Source of the DNA: Anaerolineales bacterium UBA6131
GTDB lineage: Bacteria; Chloroflexota; Anaerolineae; UBA2200
Direction of reading: 5' to 3'
DNA: 13,570 nt
Assembly: GCA_002435875.1 (NCBI GenBank)
Contig: DIVN01000086.1
Coordinates: 1-13,570 of the forward strand
The position numbers and the translations under genes were made by a program. How positions within the stretch are numbered: position 1 is the first letter of the stretch; the number at the start of each line of letters is the position of its first letter. The notes under the pieces are model-generated. The model did not search any database, was not told the origin of the DNA, and saw only the letters and a list, made by a program, of their open reading frames with translations. Below are positions 1 to 6,847 of this stretch, piece after piece.

Positions 1-4
1 CCAT
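1..4 (-). CDS. Start codon of a minus-strand gene that runs off the left edge
   Basis: An ATG on the minus strand occupies bases 4-2. It is preceded by a strong Shine-Dalgarno AGGAGG (bases 18-13) at 8-base spacing. Only the first codon is inside the window, so nothing can be said about the product. The orientation matches the neighbouring sugar dehydrogenase gene, 224 bases upstream, so it could be the next gene of the same block or have its own promoter in the gap. Confidence 0.5.
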
Positions 5-228
5 GCCTTCGACCTCCTCTTAAAGTGCCCACTAAGAGTACACTAAACTGCAGCTACCGTCTGCGACATTTCTCACATCCAGTATGCTCGACCGCTTGTA
101 CCTGGATTACCCACCTAGCCTTGCCGCCCGCACGGCCGCCAGGGAGGTGAGACGAAATGCCAAGCGTCTCCCTTCTAGGCCGCCCCGCATCACCTCAAGC
201 AGCCTCTGCTGACTCCCTCCTGACTGCC
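5..228. other. Intergenic region left of the sugar dehydrogenase gene
   Basis: No coding potential was recognised here. It holds the ribosome binding site of the gene that starts at base 4 and a terminator-like hairpin (142-176), listed separately. A 7-base direct repeat GGCCGCC (134-140 and 178-184) flanks that hairpin. No clear promoter hexamers were found. Confidence 0.5.
142..176 (-). terminator. Terminator-like hairpin after the sugar dehydrogenase
   Basis: GAGACG (149-154) pairs with CGTCTC (165-170) around a 10-base loop. After a one-base bulge the stem continues outward with about six more pairs, two of them G-T (142-147 with 171-176). It lies 53-87 bases past the stop codon of the sugar dehydrogenase gene on the minus strand. 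No T-run follows, so it is not a classical intrinsic terminator. It may end transcription weakly or stabilise the 3' end. Confidence 0.4.
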
Positions 229-1543
229 CTAGCCTTTGACGATTATTGGTAAATACGCTCGACGTGCCGCAGGCGTCGCAGGTACGGGTGATGATGTGTA
301 GCTGCTGATCGGTTCAGGGACTGGGCTACCGGTGGGCGTGAGGCTTGGCGTAGCGGCGGGCGCCACTTCATCGCGGAGCAGAAACAGGCTGCCTGCATAG
401 TCCACCAGGTAGACGTTTCCCAGTTCGTCGTCGCCGAAGCTCACAATGCTGTACGGGGTGTCCAGCAAAAGCGCGTTCTGCCAGGTGGTGCCGTCGCCGC
501 GAAGACCCCACACTCTGCCACTGCAGTAGTCGCCGTAAACGTAGAGCCCGTTCATGCGTGGATAGGCCTGACCGCGGTACACGACACCGCCAGTGACCGA
601 GCAACCCAGCGAGTGGTCATACTCAGCCACGGGCAGCACCAGGCCGCTTGGATCACAAGGATCAGGGTCGTAACAGTGGCTACCCTCCATGATTCTCCAG
701 CCGTAGTTCTGTCCCCCAGGCTCTTGCCAGGGCTGAAAATCGATCTCCTCCCACGAGCCTTGCCCGACGTCCCCGATGTACAGGTCCCCAGTCTGGCGGT
801 CAAAGGCAAAACGCCAGGGGTTACGCAGTCCTACAGCCCAGATCTCCGCGCGGTATGCCGGTAACTGCACAAACGGGTTGTCAGCCGGCACAGCATAGGG
901 ACTTGCAGGAGATTCTACGTCAATGCGCAGCAGCTTGCCCAACAGGGAGCCGGGATCCTGTGCGCGATTCTGAGGATCGCCGCCGGACCCGCCATCGCCC
1001 ATTCCGATGTACAGGAAGCCGTCTCGCGGGCCAAAGGCCAGTTGGCCCCCATTGTGGTTGGCATAGGGCTGAGGGATTTGGAGCAGTACCTTCTCGCTAC
1101 CTGGGTCCGCACGATCTGGATCGGAGCTCAATTGAAAACGTGATACCACCGTGGCTCCAGATTTGTCGGTGTAGTCCACGTAGAAGTAGCCCTTGCCCGC
1201 GTACTCTGGGGGGAATGCGACACTGAGCAAACCGCGTTCGCCGCAGCATCCGACTCGACCGGTTATGTCCAAGAACGCGCCACTCTTAAGGACGCCATTC
1301 CTCGCGATGAGAACACGGCCGCGCTGCTCTACTACAAACAACCTGCCACTGCCGTCCAGGGCAGATGTAACATGGACCGGCAGATCCAGTCCGCTGAGGA
1401 TAGGGGTCAGGCCAAGTTGCGGCCACCAAGCCACCCTGGGCCCCTGCCGGCAATGGCGCTGCGCTGAACGCAAGAGAGCCCAGCAAAGCCGCCGCAACCA
1501 TGGCTATCCGCGCTGTCCACGTCCACATGCGAGATCGGATCAC
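229..1543 (-). CDS. Secreted PQQ-dependent sugar dehydrogenase, frameshifted near the signal peptide
   Basis: The product belongs to the soluble glucose/sorbosone dehydrogenase (GSDH) six-bladed propeller family, which oxidises sugars outside the cytoplasm with PQQ. Visible family motifs are SALDGSGRLFVVEQRGRV near the start of the mature protein, YANHNGGQLAFGP with the probable catalytic His, IGMGDGGSGGDP, and WAVGLRNPWRFAFD. The protein ends in a Ser/Thr/Pro linker and AYLPIIVKG, a tail typical of Chloroflexota exported proteins. The start chosen is GTG at 1543, preceded by AGGAGG (1554-1549) at 5 bases. It encodes a clear signal peptide: Arg-rich start, hydrophobic stretch MVAAALLGSLAFSA, then an AGAQ cleavage site. 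That frame is lost between about 1408 and 1455, and the propeller continues in another frame. The total of 1315 bases is one too many for an intact gene. The error lies in or near a GC-rich run (GGGGCCCAGGG), so a sequencing error is possible. Without it the protein would have about 437 residues. Confidence 0.85.
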
Positions 1544-1658
1544 CTTGTCCTCCTGCGCTCACAGTTGCTGAAGAGCTCTTCCGTTGAGTGGTGTTACCGC
1601 TTCATGGAGCTCGCTGTCCCTTTGGCATCTGGAGCGATCGCAACCAGCACGGCACCAT

Positions 1659-2255
1659 TTACCGCCGCTCGCCGCCGATTACTTTATGCGCGCCGACGAC
1701 TAGCACAATGATTGCCATTGCCAACCACAGCACGCGCAGGGCGACTCTGCGCAAGTCCTCGCCTAACAGCCAGGCGTGGGCAAAGGCCATCAGAAAACCA
1801 ACCAGATTCAGACGATGGATCCATCTCCAGCCCAACGCCAGCCTCTTGCGTAGGACAGCCGCAAGAGTGCCGGCAGCGACGAGATAGAGTGCCACTCGTC
1901 CGCCAGTAGCCAGAAACGAGCGCAGATCCGAGACGATGGGCACAAAGACACGCGGGTCCCTTAGTTGCCAAGCCAGCACGAGCGGGTGGGCGAGAATGCA
2001 GACCCACGCGGCCACCGTCAGCACGTGGTGCACACGCAGGAAAGGTCGGCCGAGGATTTGACGGACCTCGCGCACATAGGCTGAGGAGACGATTGCCCAG
2101 AAGAGCGCTACATAGCCCAGCAGGGCTGCAGCCCGCACGATCATCCAGGCTGCAGGCGAAGGACTGGAATACAGTGCCCAGAGTATCGCCACGAGTTGCA
2201 GCACGAGTAGCGTAAGGGCAGCGGAGCGCATCCGAAACCGCGCTTGTTGTGTCAT
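1659..2255 (-). CDS. Ferric-reductase-like transmembrane di-heme cytochrome b
   Basis: This is a 198-residue membrane protein with about six hydrophobic helices (roughly 12-30, 37-60, 77-99, 118-136, 147-165 and 171-193). Two His pairs, each 13 residues apart (H77/H90 and H147/H160), match the bis-heme ligand spacing of the Ferric_reduct domain family (ferric reductase, YedZ/MsrQ type). These proteins pass electrons across the membrane. No FAD or NAD(P)H domain is attached, so the electron donor must be another protein. The start is ATG 2255 with GGAGGAG 4-5 bases upstream. It lies between copA and a secreted sugar dehydrogenase, 115 bases from the latter. A role in reducing metal outside the cell or repairing oxidised periplasmic methionine is possible, but the sequence does not decide it. 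Confidence 0.75.
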   Translation of the reverse strand: MTQQARFRMRSAALTLLVLQLVAILWALYSSPSPAAWMIVRAAALLGYVALFWAIVSSAYVREVRQILGRPFLRVHHVLTVAAWVCILAHPLVLAWQLRDPRVFVPIVSDLRSFLATGGRVALYLVAAGTLAAVLRKRLALGWRWIHRLNLVGFLMAFAHAWLLGEDLRRVALRVLWLAMAIIVLVVGAHKVIGGERR

Positions 2256-2286
2256 TACTCCTCCAAGATGTGTGCGGTGAGTTCCG

Positions 2287-2310
2287 TCCAGTTCCGGTCC
2301 GGGAACTGGA
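2287..2310 (-). terminator. Perfect 9-bp inverted repeat between copA and the ferric-reductase-like gene
   Basis: TCCAGTTCC (2287-2295) and GGAACTGGA (2302-2310) form a perfect stem with a 6-base loop. It lies 126 bases past the copA stop and 32 bases before the ATG of the next gene. No T-run follows on the minus strand. It could be a weak terminator closing the copA transcript or an operator for the downstream gene. Confidence 0.4.
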
Positions 2311-2435
2311 GTCAGTCCATAGCCAGGCCGAGAAGACCGCTCGTCAAGGTCACGGAGGCGTCCGCGAAATCGACTGCCCCGGACTCGTTCATGTAGGCAG
2401 CGGACAGTAAGCCCAACTCAGTCGGCGCAAGAGAA

Positions 2436-4904
2436 CTACCGGGCTTTCGCAGAGATGTCTGTTCGCCGCAAGAGGTTGGCGTTTGTGACGACCGTGATTG
2501 ACGACGTGGCCATGGCGATCTCTGCCAGAACGGGATGCATCCACCCTGCAATGGCCAGTGGAATCATAACCACATTGTAAAAGAAGGCCCAAAACAGATT
2601 CTGACGGATCTTGCGAAAGGTGGCCTGGCTCAGTCTCAAGGCGCTGACCACACCCGACAACTCTCCGCGCACCAGCGTTACGTCGCTGGCCTCGATGGCA
2701 ATATCCGTACCGGTACCTATGGCCACACCGACGTTTGCCTGCTTCAGCGCCGGCGCGTCGTTGATCCCGTCGCCCACCATCGCGACCAGACCAAAGCGCT
2801 CCTGGAGCTTGACCACCTCCGCTACCTTGCCATCCGGCAAGACCTGCGCAAGAACGTGGTCGATGCCCACCTGCCGGGCAATGGCCTCTGCTGTGCGGGG
2901 GTTATCCCCAGTAATCATGGCCGTCTGTATCCCCATCGCGTGCAGCTGCTGCACCGCGAAAATGGAGTCGTCCTTCAGGGTGTCAGCAAGCGCAAGCAAT
3001 CCAATAGCGGAAAGGACTCCGCCCATCTCGCCTGCCAAGTACATCACAGTCTTGGCTTGCGCCTCCAGCTCCTGTGCTTGTGCATGCATGTTGCTTATGT
3101 CAATTCCAAGCTCCTGCATCATACGGTTGGAGCCGACGACGACTCGCTGTCCCTGAACAGTCGCTGTCACCCCCCTGCCTCGCGCCGCCGAAAAATCGGT
3201 GGGCTCAAGCAAGGCCAAGTCCTCTGCCTTCGCGCGCTCGACCACCGCCCGACCCAAGGGGTGTTCACTGCCATACTCAGCGGACGCGGCCAGTTGCAGT
3301 ACCGTGGCCGCTTCCCGCCCTGCAACTGGAACGATGTCCGTGATCTCGGGCTTGCCCTTGGTGAGGGTACCGGTCTTGTCAAAGGCGATGACCTTGACAT
3401 CCTTCAACGTCTGAATGGCTTCCCCAGTACGAATGAGAATGCCGTTCTCGGCACCCATGCCGCTGCCGACCATCAGAGCCGTGGGGGTCGCCAGTCCGAG
3501 GGCACACGGGCAGGCTATTACCAGCACAGCGACTGTGGAGACAATGGCCAAAGTTGCGGTACCCAGATTCGGGTTGACCCAGGGCAAGCTGCCCCCCCAG
3601 CCCAATGCGGTTCGCATCACTCCTGGCGCCAGAAGCCACGACAATAGGGTCGCCGCAGCGATGGCCATCACGACTGGCACGAACACGGAGGTCACCCGGT
3701 CTGCGAAGGCTTGAATCGGCACTTTGGATCCCTGTGCCTCGTCGACCAGACGGATCACCTGAGCAAGGAAGGTGTCCTTGCCTACCCGGCTGGCCTTCAC
3801 CTTGAGCAATCCGTCCTGGTTGACCGTTGCACCGATCACTTCGTCGCCTGGATGCTTGTTCACGGGCATGGACTCACCAGTAGCCATGGATTCGTCGAGT
3901 GTGCTCTCGCCTTCGACTACGATTCCATCCGTCGGGATCTTTTCTCCAGGCCGGACAACCATGAGATCGCCAACGGCGACACGTTCGATAGGCACCGCGA
4001 CTTCCACTCCCTCGACAAGGACGCGCGCGGTCTTGGCGCCCAGCTCGAGCAGTTTTCGGATGGCCTGCGATGCACGCCCCTTGGCACTCGCCTCAACGTA
4101 GCGGCCGGTCAAGTGAAAGGCCATGATCATGGCCGATACGCCGGCGTAGTTCGCTATGGGAAGTACAAACGACACTGGGCCGGTCAGAAGCGAGACCCCA
4201 GTGCCGAGTGTGATCAGAGTATCCATGTTGGCATAGCGATGCAATACGGCGCGAATGCCGCTGGTGTAGGTACGACGGCCCACCCAGAAGAGCACAGGCA
4301 GCGCGAGCACTATCATGCCGAGGTTGAACGCCGTGTGGTTGGGCCACATGATGCCGGCGAACATCTCGGGCAGCATCCAGACCACGATCGGCAGGGTGAA
4401 GGCCCAGGCCACCAGCATACGGAATCGCGCATCGGCCATCTTCAGCGTTGCCTCGTCGATCGGTGCGGCCTGCGTGACGCCTTCCTCGGGCAGTACGGCT
4501 TCATAGCCAGCATCGGCCACTGCCCGGCGCATGTCCTCGAGGCTTACCATGCCCAGGATATACTCGACTGCGGCACGTTCTGTCGCCAAGTTGACGCTTG
4601 CTGACAACACGCCGTCAAGCCCGCGAAGAGCCTCCTCCACGTGCGCTGAACATGAAGCGCAAGTCATGCCTCGAATCGAGAGCATAACCGTCTCGCTGCC
4701 TACGTCGTAGCCGGCATCGCGCACTGCGTTGACCATCTTCTGCAGTCCTGCCTGCTCAGGTGCAAAGGCCACCTTGGCGCGCTCCGTGGCGAGGTTCACA
4801 CTGGCGTCGCTTACACCCTCAATCTCCTTCAGCGCCTCTTCAACATGCGAGGCACAGGAAGCACAGGTCATGCCTCGTATCGGCAGCATCGCTTGCTTGG
4901 TCAT
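2436..4904 (-). CDS. copA: Copper(I)-exporting P1B-type ATPase CopA
   Basis: This 822-residue P-type ATPase pumps Cu(I) or Ag(I) out of the cytoplasm. Two N-terminal heavy-metal-associated domains each carry GMTCASC (Cys14/17 and Cys82/85). TGES (342-345) marks the actuator domain, CPC (465-467) the membrane metal site, DKTGT the phosphorylated Asp509, EHPLG the nucleotide domain (His549-Pro550), and GDGINDAP (711-718) the hinge. The YN pair (777-778) and MATSS (799-803) in the last two helices fit the Cu(I)-specific P1B-1 class. Length and domain order are normal. The start is ATG 4904 with GGAGGAGG about 8 bases upstream. It lies 326 bases downstream of hgcB in the same orientation, separated by hairpins, so it may have its own promoter. 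Export of Hg(II) by this subclass is not established. The simple reading is copper detoxification in a thiol- and Fe-S-rich cell. Confidence 0.95.
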   Translation of the reverse strand: MTKQAMLPIRGMTCASCASHVEEALKEIEGVSDASVNLATERAKVAFAPEQAGLQKMVNAVRDAGYDVGSETVMLSIRGMTCASCSAHVEEALRGLDGVLSASVNLATERAAVEYILGMVSLEDMRRAVADAGYEAVLPEEGVTQAAPIDEATLKMADARFRMLVAWAFTLPIVVWMLPEMFAGIMWPNHTAFNLGMIVLALPVLFWVGRRTYTSGIRAVLHRYANMDTLITLGTGVSLLTGPVSFVLPIANYAGVSAMIMAFHLTGRYVEASAKGRASQAIRKLLELGAKTARVLVEGVEVAVPIERVAVGDLMVVRPGEKIPTDGIVVEGESTLDESMATGESMPVNKHPGDEVIGATVNQDGLLKVKASRVGKDTFLAQVIRLVDEAQGSKVPIQAFADRVTSVFVPVVMAIAAATLLSWLLAPGVMRTALGWGGSLPWVNPNLGTATLAIVSTVAVLVIACPCALGLATPTALMVGSGMGAENGILIRTGEAIQTLKDVKVIAFDKTGTLTKGKPEITDIVPVAGREAATVLQLAASAEYGSEHPLGRAVVERAKAEDLALLEPTDFSAARGRGVTATVQGQRVVVGSNRMMQELGIDISNMHAQAQELEAQAKTVMYLAGEMGGVLSAIGLLALADTLKDDSIFAVQQLHAMGIQTAMITGDNPRTAEAIARQVGIDHVLAQVLPDGKVAEVVKLQERFGLVAMVGDGINDAPALKQANVGVAIGTGTDIAIEASDVTLVRGELSGVVSALRLSQATFRKIRQNLFWAFFYNVVMIPLAIAGWMHPVLAEIAMATSSITVVTNANLLRRTDISAKAR

Positions 4905-5230
4905 CGCTAAGCCTCCTCCGGATTGAGCGTAACCGAATCCGCCAATCCCGACAGACTGACCGCACTCTCTAGAACGTATTCCGGCGGTCTTGATTTAATG
5001 ATGAGAACAGTCAGTGGAACCTTACTTGCACAGCCCACCACAGCTACTTGATGGGTGAAGTCCTGGGGGCGGCTGACTCGGACGTGACCTTTCTCGCTCA
5101 ATCAGCGGGCCAGCTGCTACACTGAGCGTAGCAGCCAACGTGACAGGCGCGGCACGCCGCGTTGTTCGTCGTGGAAGGTGCATGGAACGGACTTGCAGAG
5201 CTAACTGCTCCGCGATCGTGGTTCGTCGCT
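4905..5230. other. Gap between hgcB and copA
   Basis: This 326-base stretch has no gene I can support. It holds a perfect 8-bp hairpin (5113-5135, listed separately) and a compact GC stem (CGCGGC/GCCGCG, 5148-5161). Nearer copA, an imperfectly placed inverted repeat GACCGC/GCGGTC lies at about 4957-4988. An open frame of 64 codons (5101-4907) ends two bases before the copA ATG, but its TTG start has no ribosome binding site. No convincing CsoR, CueR or CopY operator and no strong promoter were found by eye. The copA ribosome binding site is at about 4912-4920. Confidence 0.5.
5113..5135 (-). terminator. Perfect 8-bp hairpin downstream of hgcB
   Basis: GCTGCTAC (5113-5120) and GTAGCAGC (5128-5135) form a perfect stem around a 7-base loop, about 95 bases past the hgcB stop. 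A second compact GC stem sits at 5148-5161, nearer to hgcB. No T-run follows, so termination would be Rho-dependent or partial. Position and strength make it the best candidate for the end of the cysK-hgcB transcript. Confidence 0.45.
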
Positions 5231-5551
5231 TCAGGTGCACTCCGCGGAACCGTCCAACGTTGACGTGGTGCAGCACGGCACGACCAGACTTGCGCCGGGC
5301 ACCTTACGGCGAGAGAGCGCGCCCCAGATCATCGCGGATGCGCAGCCTACACCGCTATCAACCGTGATGGCTGCTGAGGGGCAGTTTAGCTCACAAGCAC
5401 CGCACTCAATGCAGTCATCCGGCCGAGTGACGACAGCCGCCTGATCCTGCAAAATGAAAACGCCCTGCGGACATACTTCCACACAGGTGCCGCATCCAGA
5501 ACAAAGACCGGGGTCAAACGCCAGACTGTTCAGCGGGCTCACGCGCTGCAT
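5231..5551 (-). CDS. hgcB: HgcB, two-cluster [4Fe-4S] ferredoxin of mercury methylation
   Basis: HgcB is known as the electron donor that reduces the corrinoid of HgcA so that it can methylate Hg(II). This 106-residue protein has two cluster motifs, Cys17/20/23/27 (CSGCGTCVEVCP) and Cys47/50/53/57 (CIECGACELNCP). It also has the family-specific GVGCASA segment (Cys70) and a vicinal pair Cys93-Cys94 (VVPCC), proposed in the family to handle Hg(II). Its end is unusual: as I recall the family, the vicinal pair normally sits close to the C-terminus, but here 12 more residues follow, with a further Cys105. The start is ATG 5551. Its AGGAGG (5563-5558) overlaps the hgcA stop codon, so the two are translationally coupled with 11 bases between them. 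A generic ferredoxin is unlikely given GVGCA, the CC pair and hgcA next door. Confidence 0.94.
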   Translation of the reverse strand: MQRVSPLNSLAFDPGLCSGCGTCVEVCPQGVFILQDQAAVVTRPDDCIECGACELNCPSAAITVDSGVGCASAMIWGALSRRKVPGASLVVPCCTTSTLDGSAECT

Positions 5552-5562
5552 TACTTTCCTCC

Positions 5563-6561
5563 TCAGCGGCCAAATGCCGCGACGGCAATAGCTGACACAA
5601 TCCCCGCGACGGCCAAGATGGCCATCACTGGAACATACCTGTCGATCTCATAACGCACACCAGTTCGCGATGCCACTGGAGTGGACCCGGTGAAGTTGAG
5701 GCTCAAGTAGGCCGTCAGCGTGGGCATAAGCGTGAAATAGGCCAGCATTTGAGCCACACGAAGCAGCGCACCGAGATCTGGGCTCTCGGCCGATGCGGCT
5801 GCGGCAAACGGCACGACCATCAACCCACCCAGAAAGAAGCCCTTGCTGGTAAAGTCACGCGTGGGCAGCCAGGGCAGCAAGATCGGAAACAGCACGACGC
5901 CAGCGAACATCGCAGAGATGGCAGCACTGGCCAACCTCCAACCACCGAGCAGGAGAAGCAGCGCCCCCAGAAGCAAAGTGGGCAGGAACCAACTCACAAC
6001 TTCCACCGGGATCAGCGTGAGACGATCGACCAGGTCAAACCGCACCTGCCGCATCTCCGGGGTAGCTCTATGGTCCTTGAGATAAGCCGGCAAGTCGACG
6101 GCTCGGACAGGTCCGTACTCCACGCCAAAGCCACACCGTTTCCGCACCTCGAGGGCTGACACGCCAGATGCACCCAGCTGCGGCAGAATCAGGGTGCGAT
6201 TGGAAACCAAGTCGGAAACGCCGACCTGTTGCACACGTCTGACCAACTCGTCAGTTCCGAACGTTCCTTTGCCGGCCGCACACCAGACGTTCACGCCATT
6301 GGTGTCCAGGACCAGCAGATAAGCATCGTGACCTGCGAGGGCGGAGCGAAGCGCATCGAAGCTCAGACTGTAGTTGGCGGTCACCAACACCGGTGAGCCT
6401 GCATCCGGCACACCGAGGCGATACAAGCCCGGCGCCACCCGGTGATTGCCGCGCCGTATTCCGAGACGAGCCAGGACATGATCCAGGCGGTTCTGCCAGG
6501 TGAGCTGGCTGTTGGTCTGCTGAATCTGCTGGCGCCCAACATCTGAGTGGTCCTGTTCCAT
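5563..6561 (-). CDS. hgcA: HgcA, corrinoid-dependent mercury methyltransferase
   Basis: HgcA transfers a methyl group from its corrinoid cofactor to Hg(II), giving methylmercury, and is essential for the trait in known methylators. Residues 91-103 read NVWCAAGKGTFGT, the diagnostic cap-helix motif; Cys94 is the lower axial cobalt ligand (Cys93 in Desulfovibrio ND132). The N-terminal corrinoid-binding domain spans about 40-165. Five hydrophobic helices follow (about 183-205, 211-232, 240-257, 266-289 and 309-330), with SLNFTGSTP after the fourth, as in known HgcA. The length of 332 residues is close to the roughly 338 of ND132. I chose ATG 6561, seven bases past the tusA stop and preceded by an AGGGGG element. 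An alternative upstream start at 6612 would overlap tusA and adds no family-like sequence. hgcB follows directly. Corrinoid synthesis and acetyl-CoA pathway genes, the likely methyl source, are not in this window. Confidence 0.96.
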   Translation of the reverse strand: MEQDHSDVGRQQIQQTNSQLTWQNRLDHVLARLGIRRGNHRVAPGLYRLGVPDAGSPVLVTANYSLSFDALRSALAGHDAYLLVLDTNGVNVWCAAGKGTFGTDELVRRVQQVGVSDLVSNRTLILPQLGASGVSALEVRKRCGFGVEYGPVRAVDLPAYLKDHRATPEMRQVRFDLVDRLTLIPVEVVSWFLPTLLLGALLLLLGGWRLASAAISAMFAGVVLFPILLPWLPTRDFTSKGFFLGGLMVVPFAAAASAESPDLGALLRVAQMLAYFTLMPTLTAYLSLNFTGSTPVASRTGVRYEIDRYVPVMAILAVAGIVSAIAVAAFGR

Positions 6562-6568
6562 TGGCCCC

Positions 6569-6838
6569 CTACTTGCGGATGCGGATCTTCCAGTCGGTAT
6601 CTGAACCCTCAATGCCGAGCAGCGTCGAACCTAACGCTTCGACCGCCATGGGTATTTCCTTCCTTGAGGGAGCATGGGTGCCTACGACCTCAATGATCTG
6701 GCCGGCATCGGCGCGCTTGAGCGCCTTGCGCACTTCAACCAGAGGCACCGGGCAGCTCTTGCCACGGCAATCCACTGAGATGTGAACTTCACTTACTGGG
6801 CACTGACTTGCGCTAGTATCGACTTGAATTGTCTTCAT
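6569..6838 (-). CDS. tusA: TusA-family sulfur carrier protein
   Basis: This 89-residue protein belongs to the TusA/SirA family of small persulfide carriers. The hallmark CPxP motif is present as Cys29-Pro-Val-Pro32 after DCRGKS, followed by the long helix VEVRKALKRADAGQ. Family members accept sulfane sulfur from IscS-type desulfurases and pass it on for tRNA thiolation, molybdenum cofactor or dissimilatory sulfur metabolism. Two further cysteines (13 and 24) are less usual. ATG 6838 is preferred over TTG 6841. Its weak GAGG overlaps the stop codon of the IscU-MIP18 gene, and hgcA begins 7 bases after the tusA stop, so all are translationally linked. A role as sulfur donor for HgcB clusters, or as a thiol shuttle presenting Hg(II), is inference from context. 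Confidence 0.9.
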   Translation of the reverse strand: MKTIQVDTSASQCPVSEVHISVDCRGKSCPVPLVEVRKALKRADAGQIIEVVGTHAPSRKEIPMAVEALGSTLLGIEGSDTDWKIRIRK

Positions 6839-6847
6839 CAAGCTACC

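Noticed and set aside
2312..2435. Small gene between copA and the ferric-reductase-like gene
   Set aside because: An open frame of about 39 codons after the copA stop looks mildly protein-like, but it has no start with a ribosome binding site and no known family.
2535..4604. Long plus-strand open frames (370 and 297 codons) across copA
   Set aside because: They lie antisense to a complete, motif-rich copA gene, show no recognisable domains, and reflect high-GC codon structure of the opposite strand.
4905..5060. CsoR, CueR or CopY operator for copA
   Set aside because: Only fragments such as AAGGTTCCA and GCCCCCAGG were seen. No full dyad matching a known copper operator is present.
5046..5061. 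ACTT-N8-AAGT as a third copy of the operator
   Set aside because: The spacing is 8 rather than 3 bases, and the flanking AT positions do not match the two sites at the right end.
4907..5101. 64-codon minus-strand frame ahead of copA as a real gene
   Set aside because: The TTG start has no ribosome binding site, and the HMA resemblance is weak and lacks the metal-binding CxxC.
6562..6612. Longer hgcA start at 6612
   Set aside because: It would overlap tusA by over 40 bases. The added residues are not family-like, and ATG 6561 gives a normal HgcA length.
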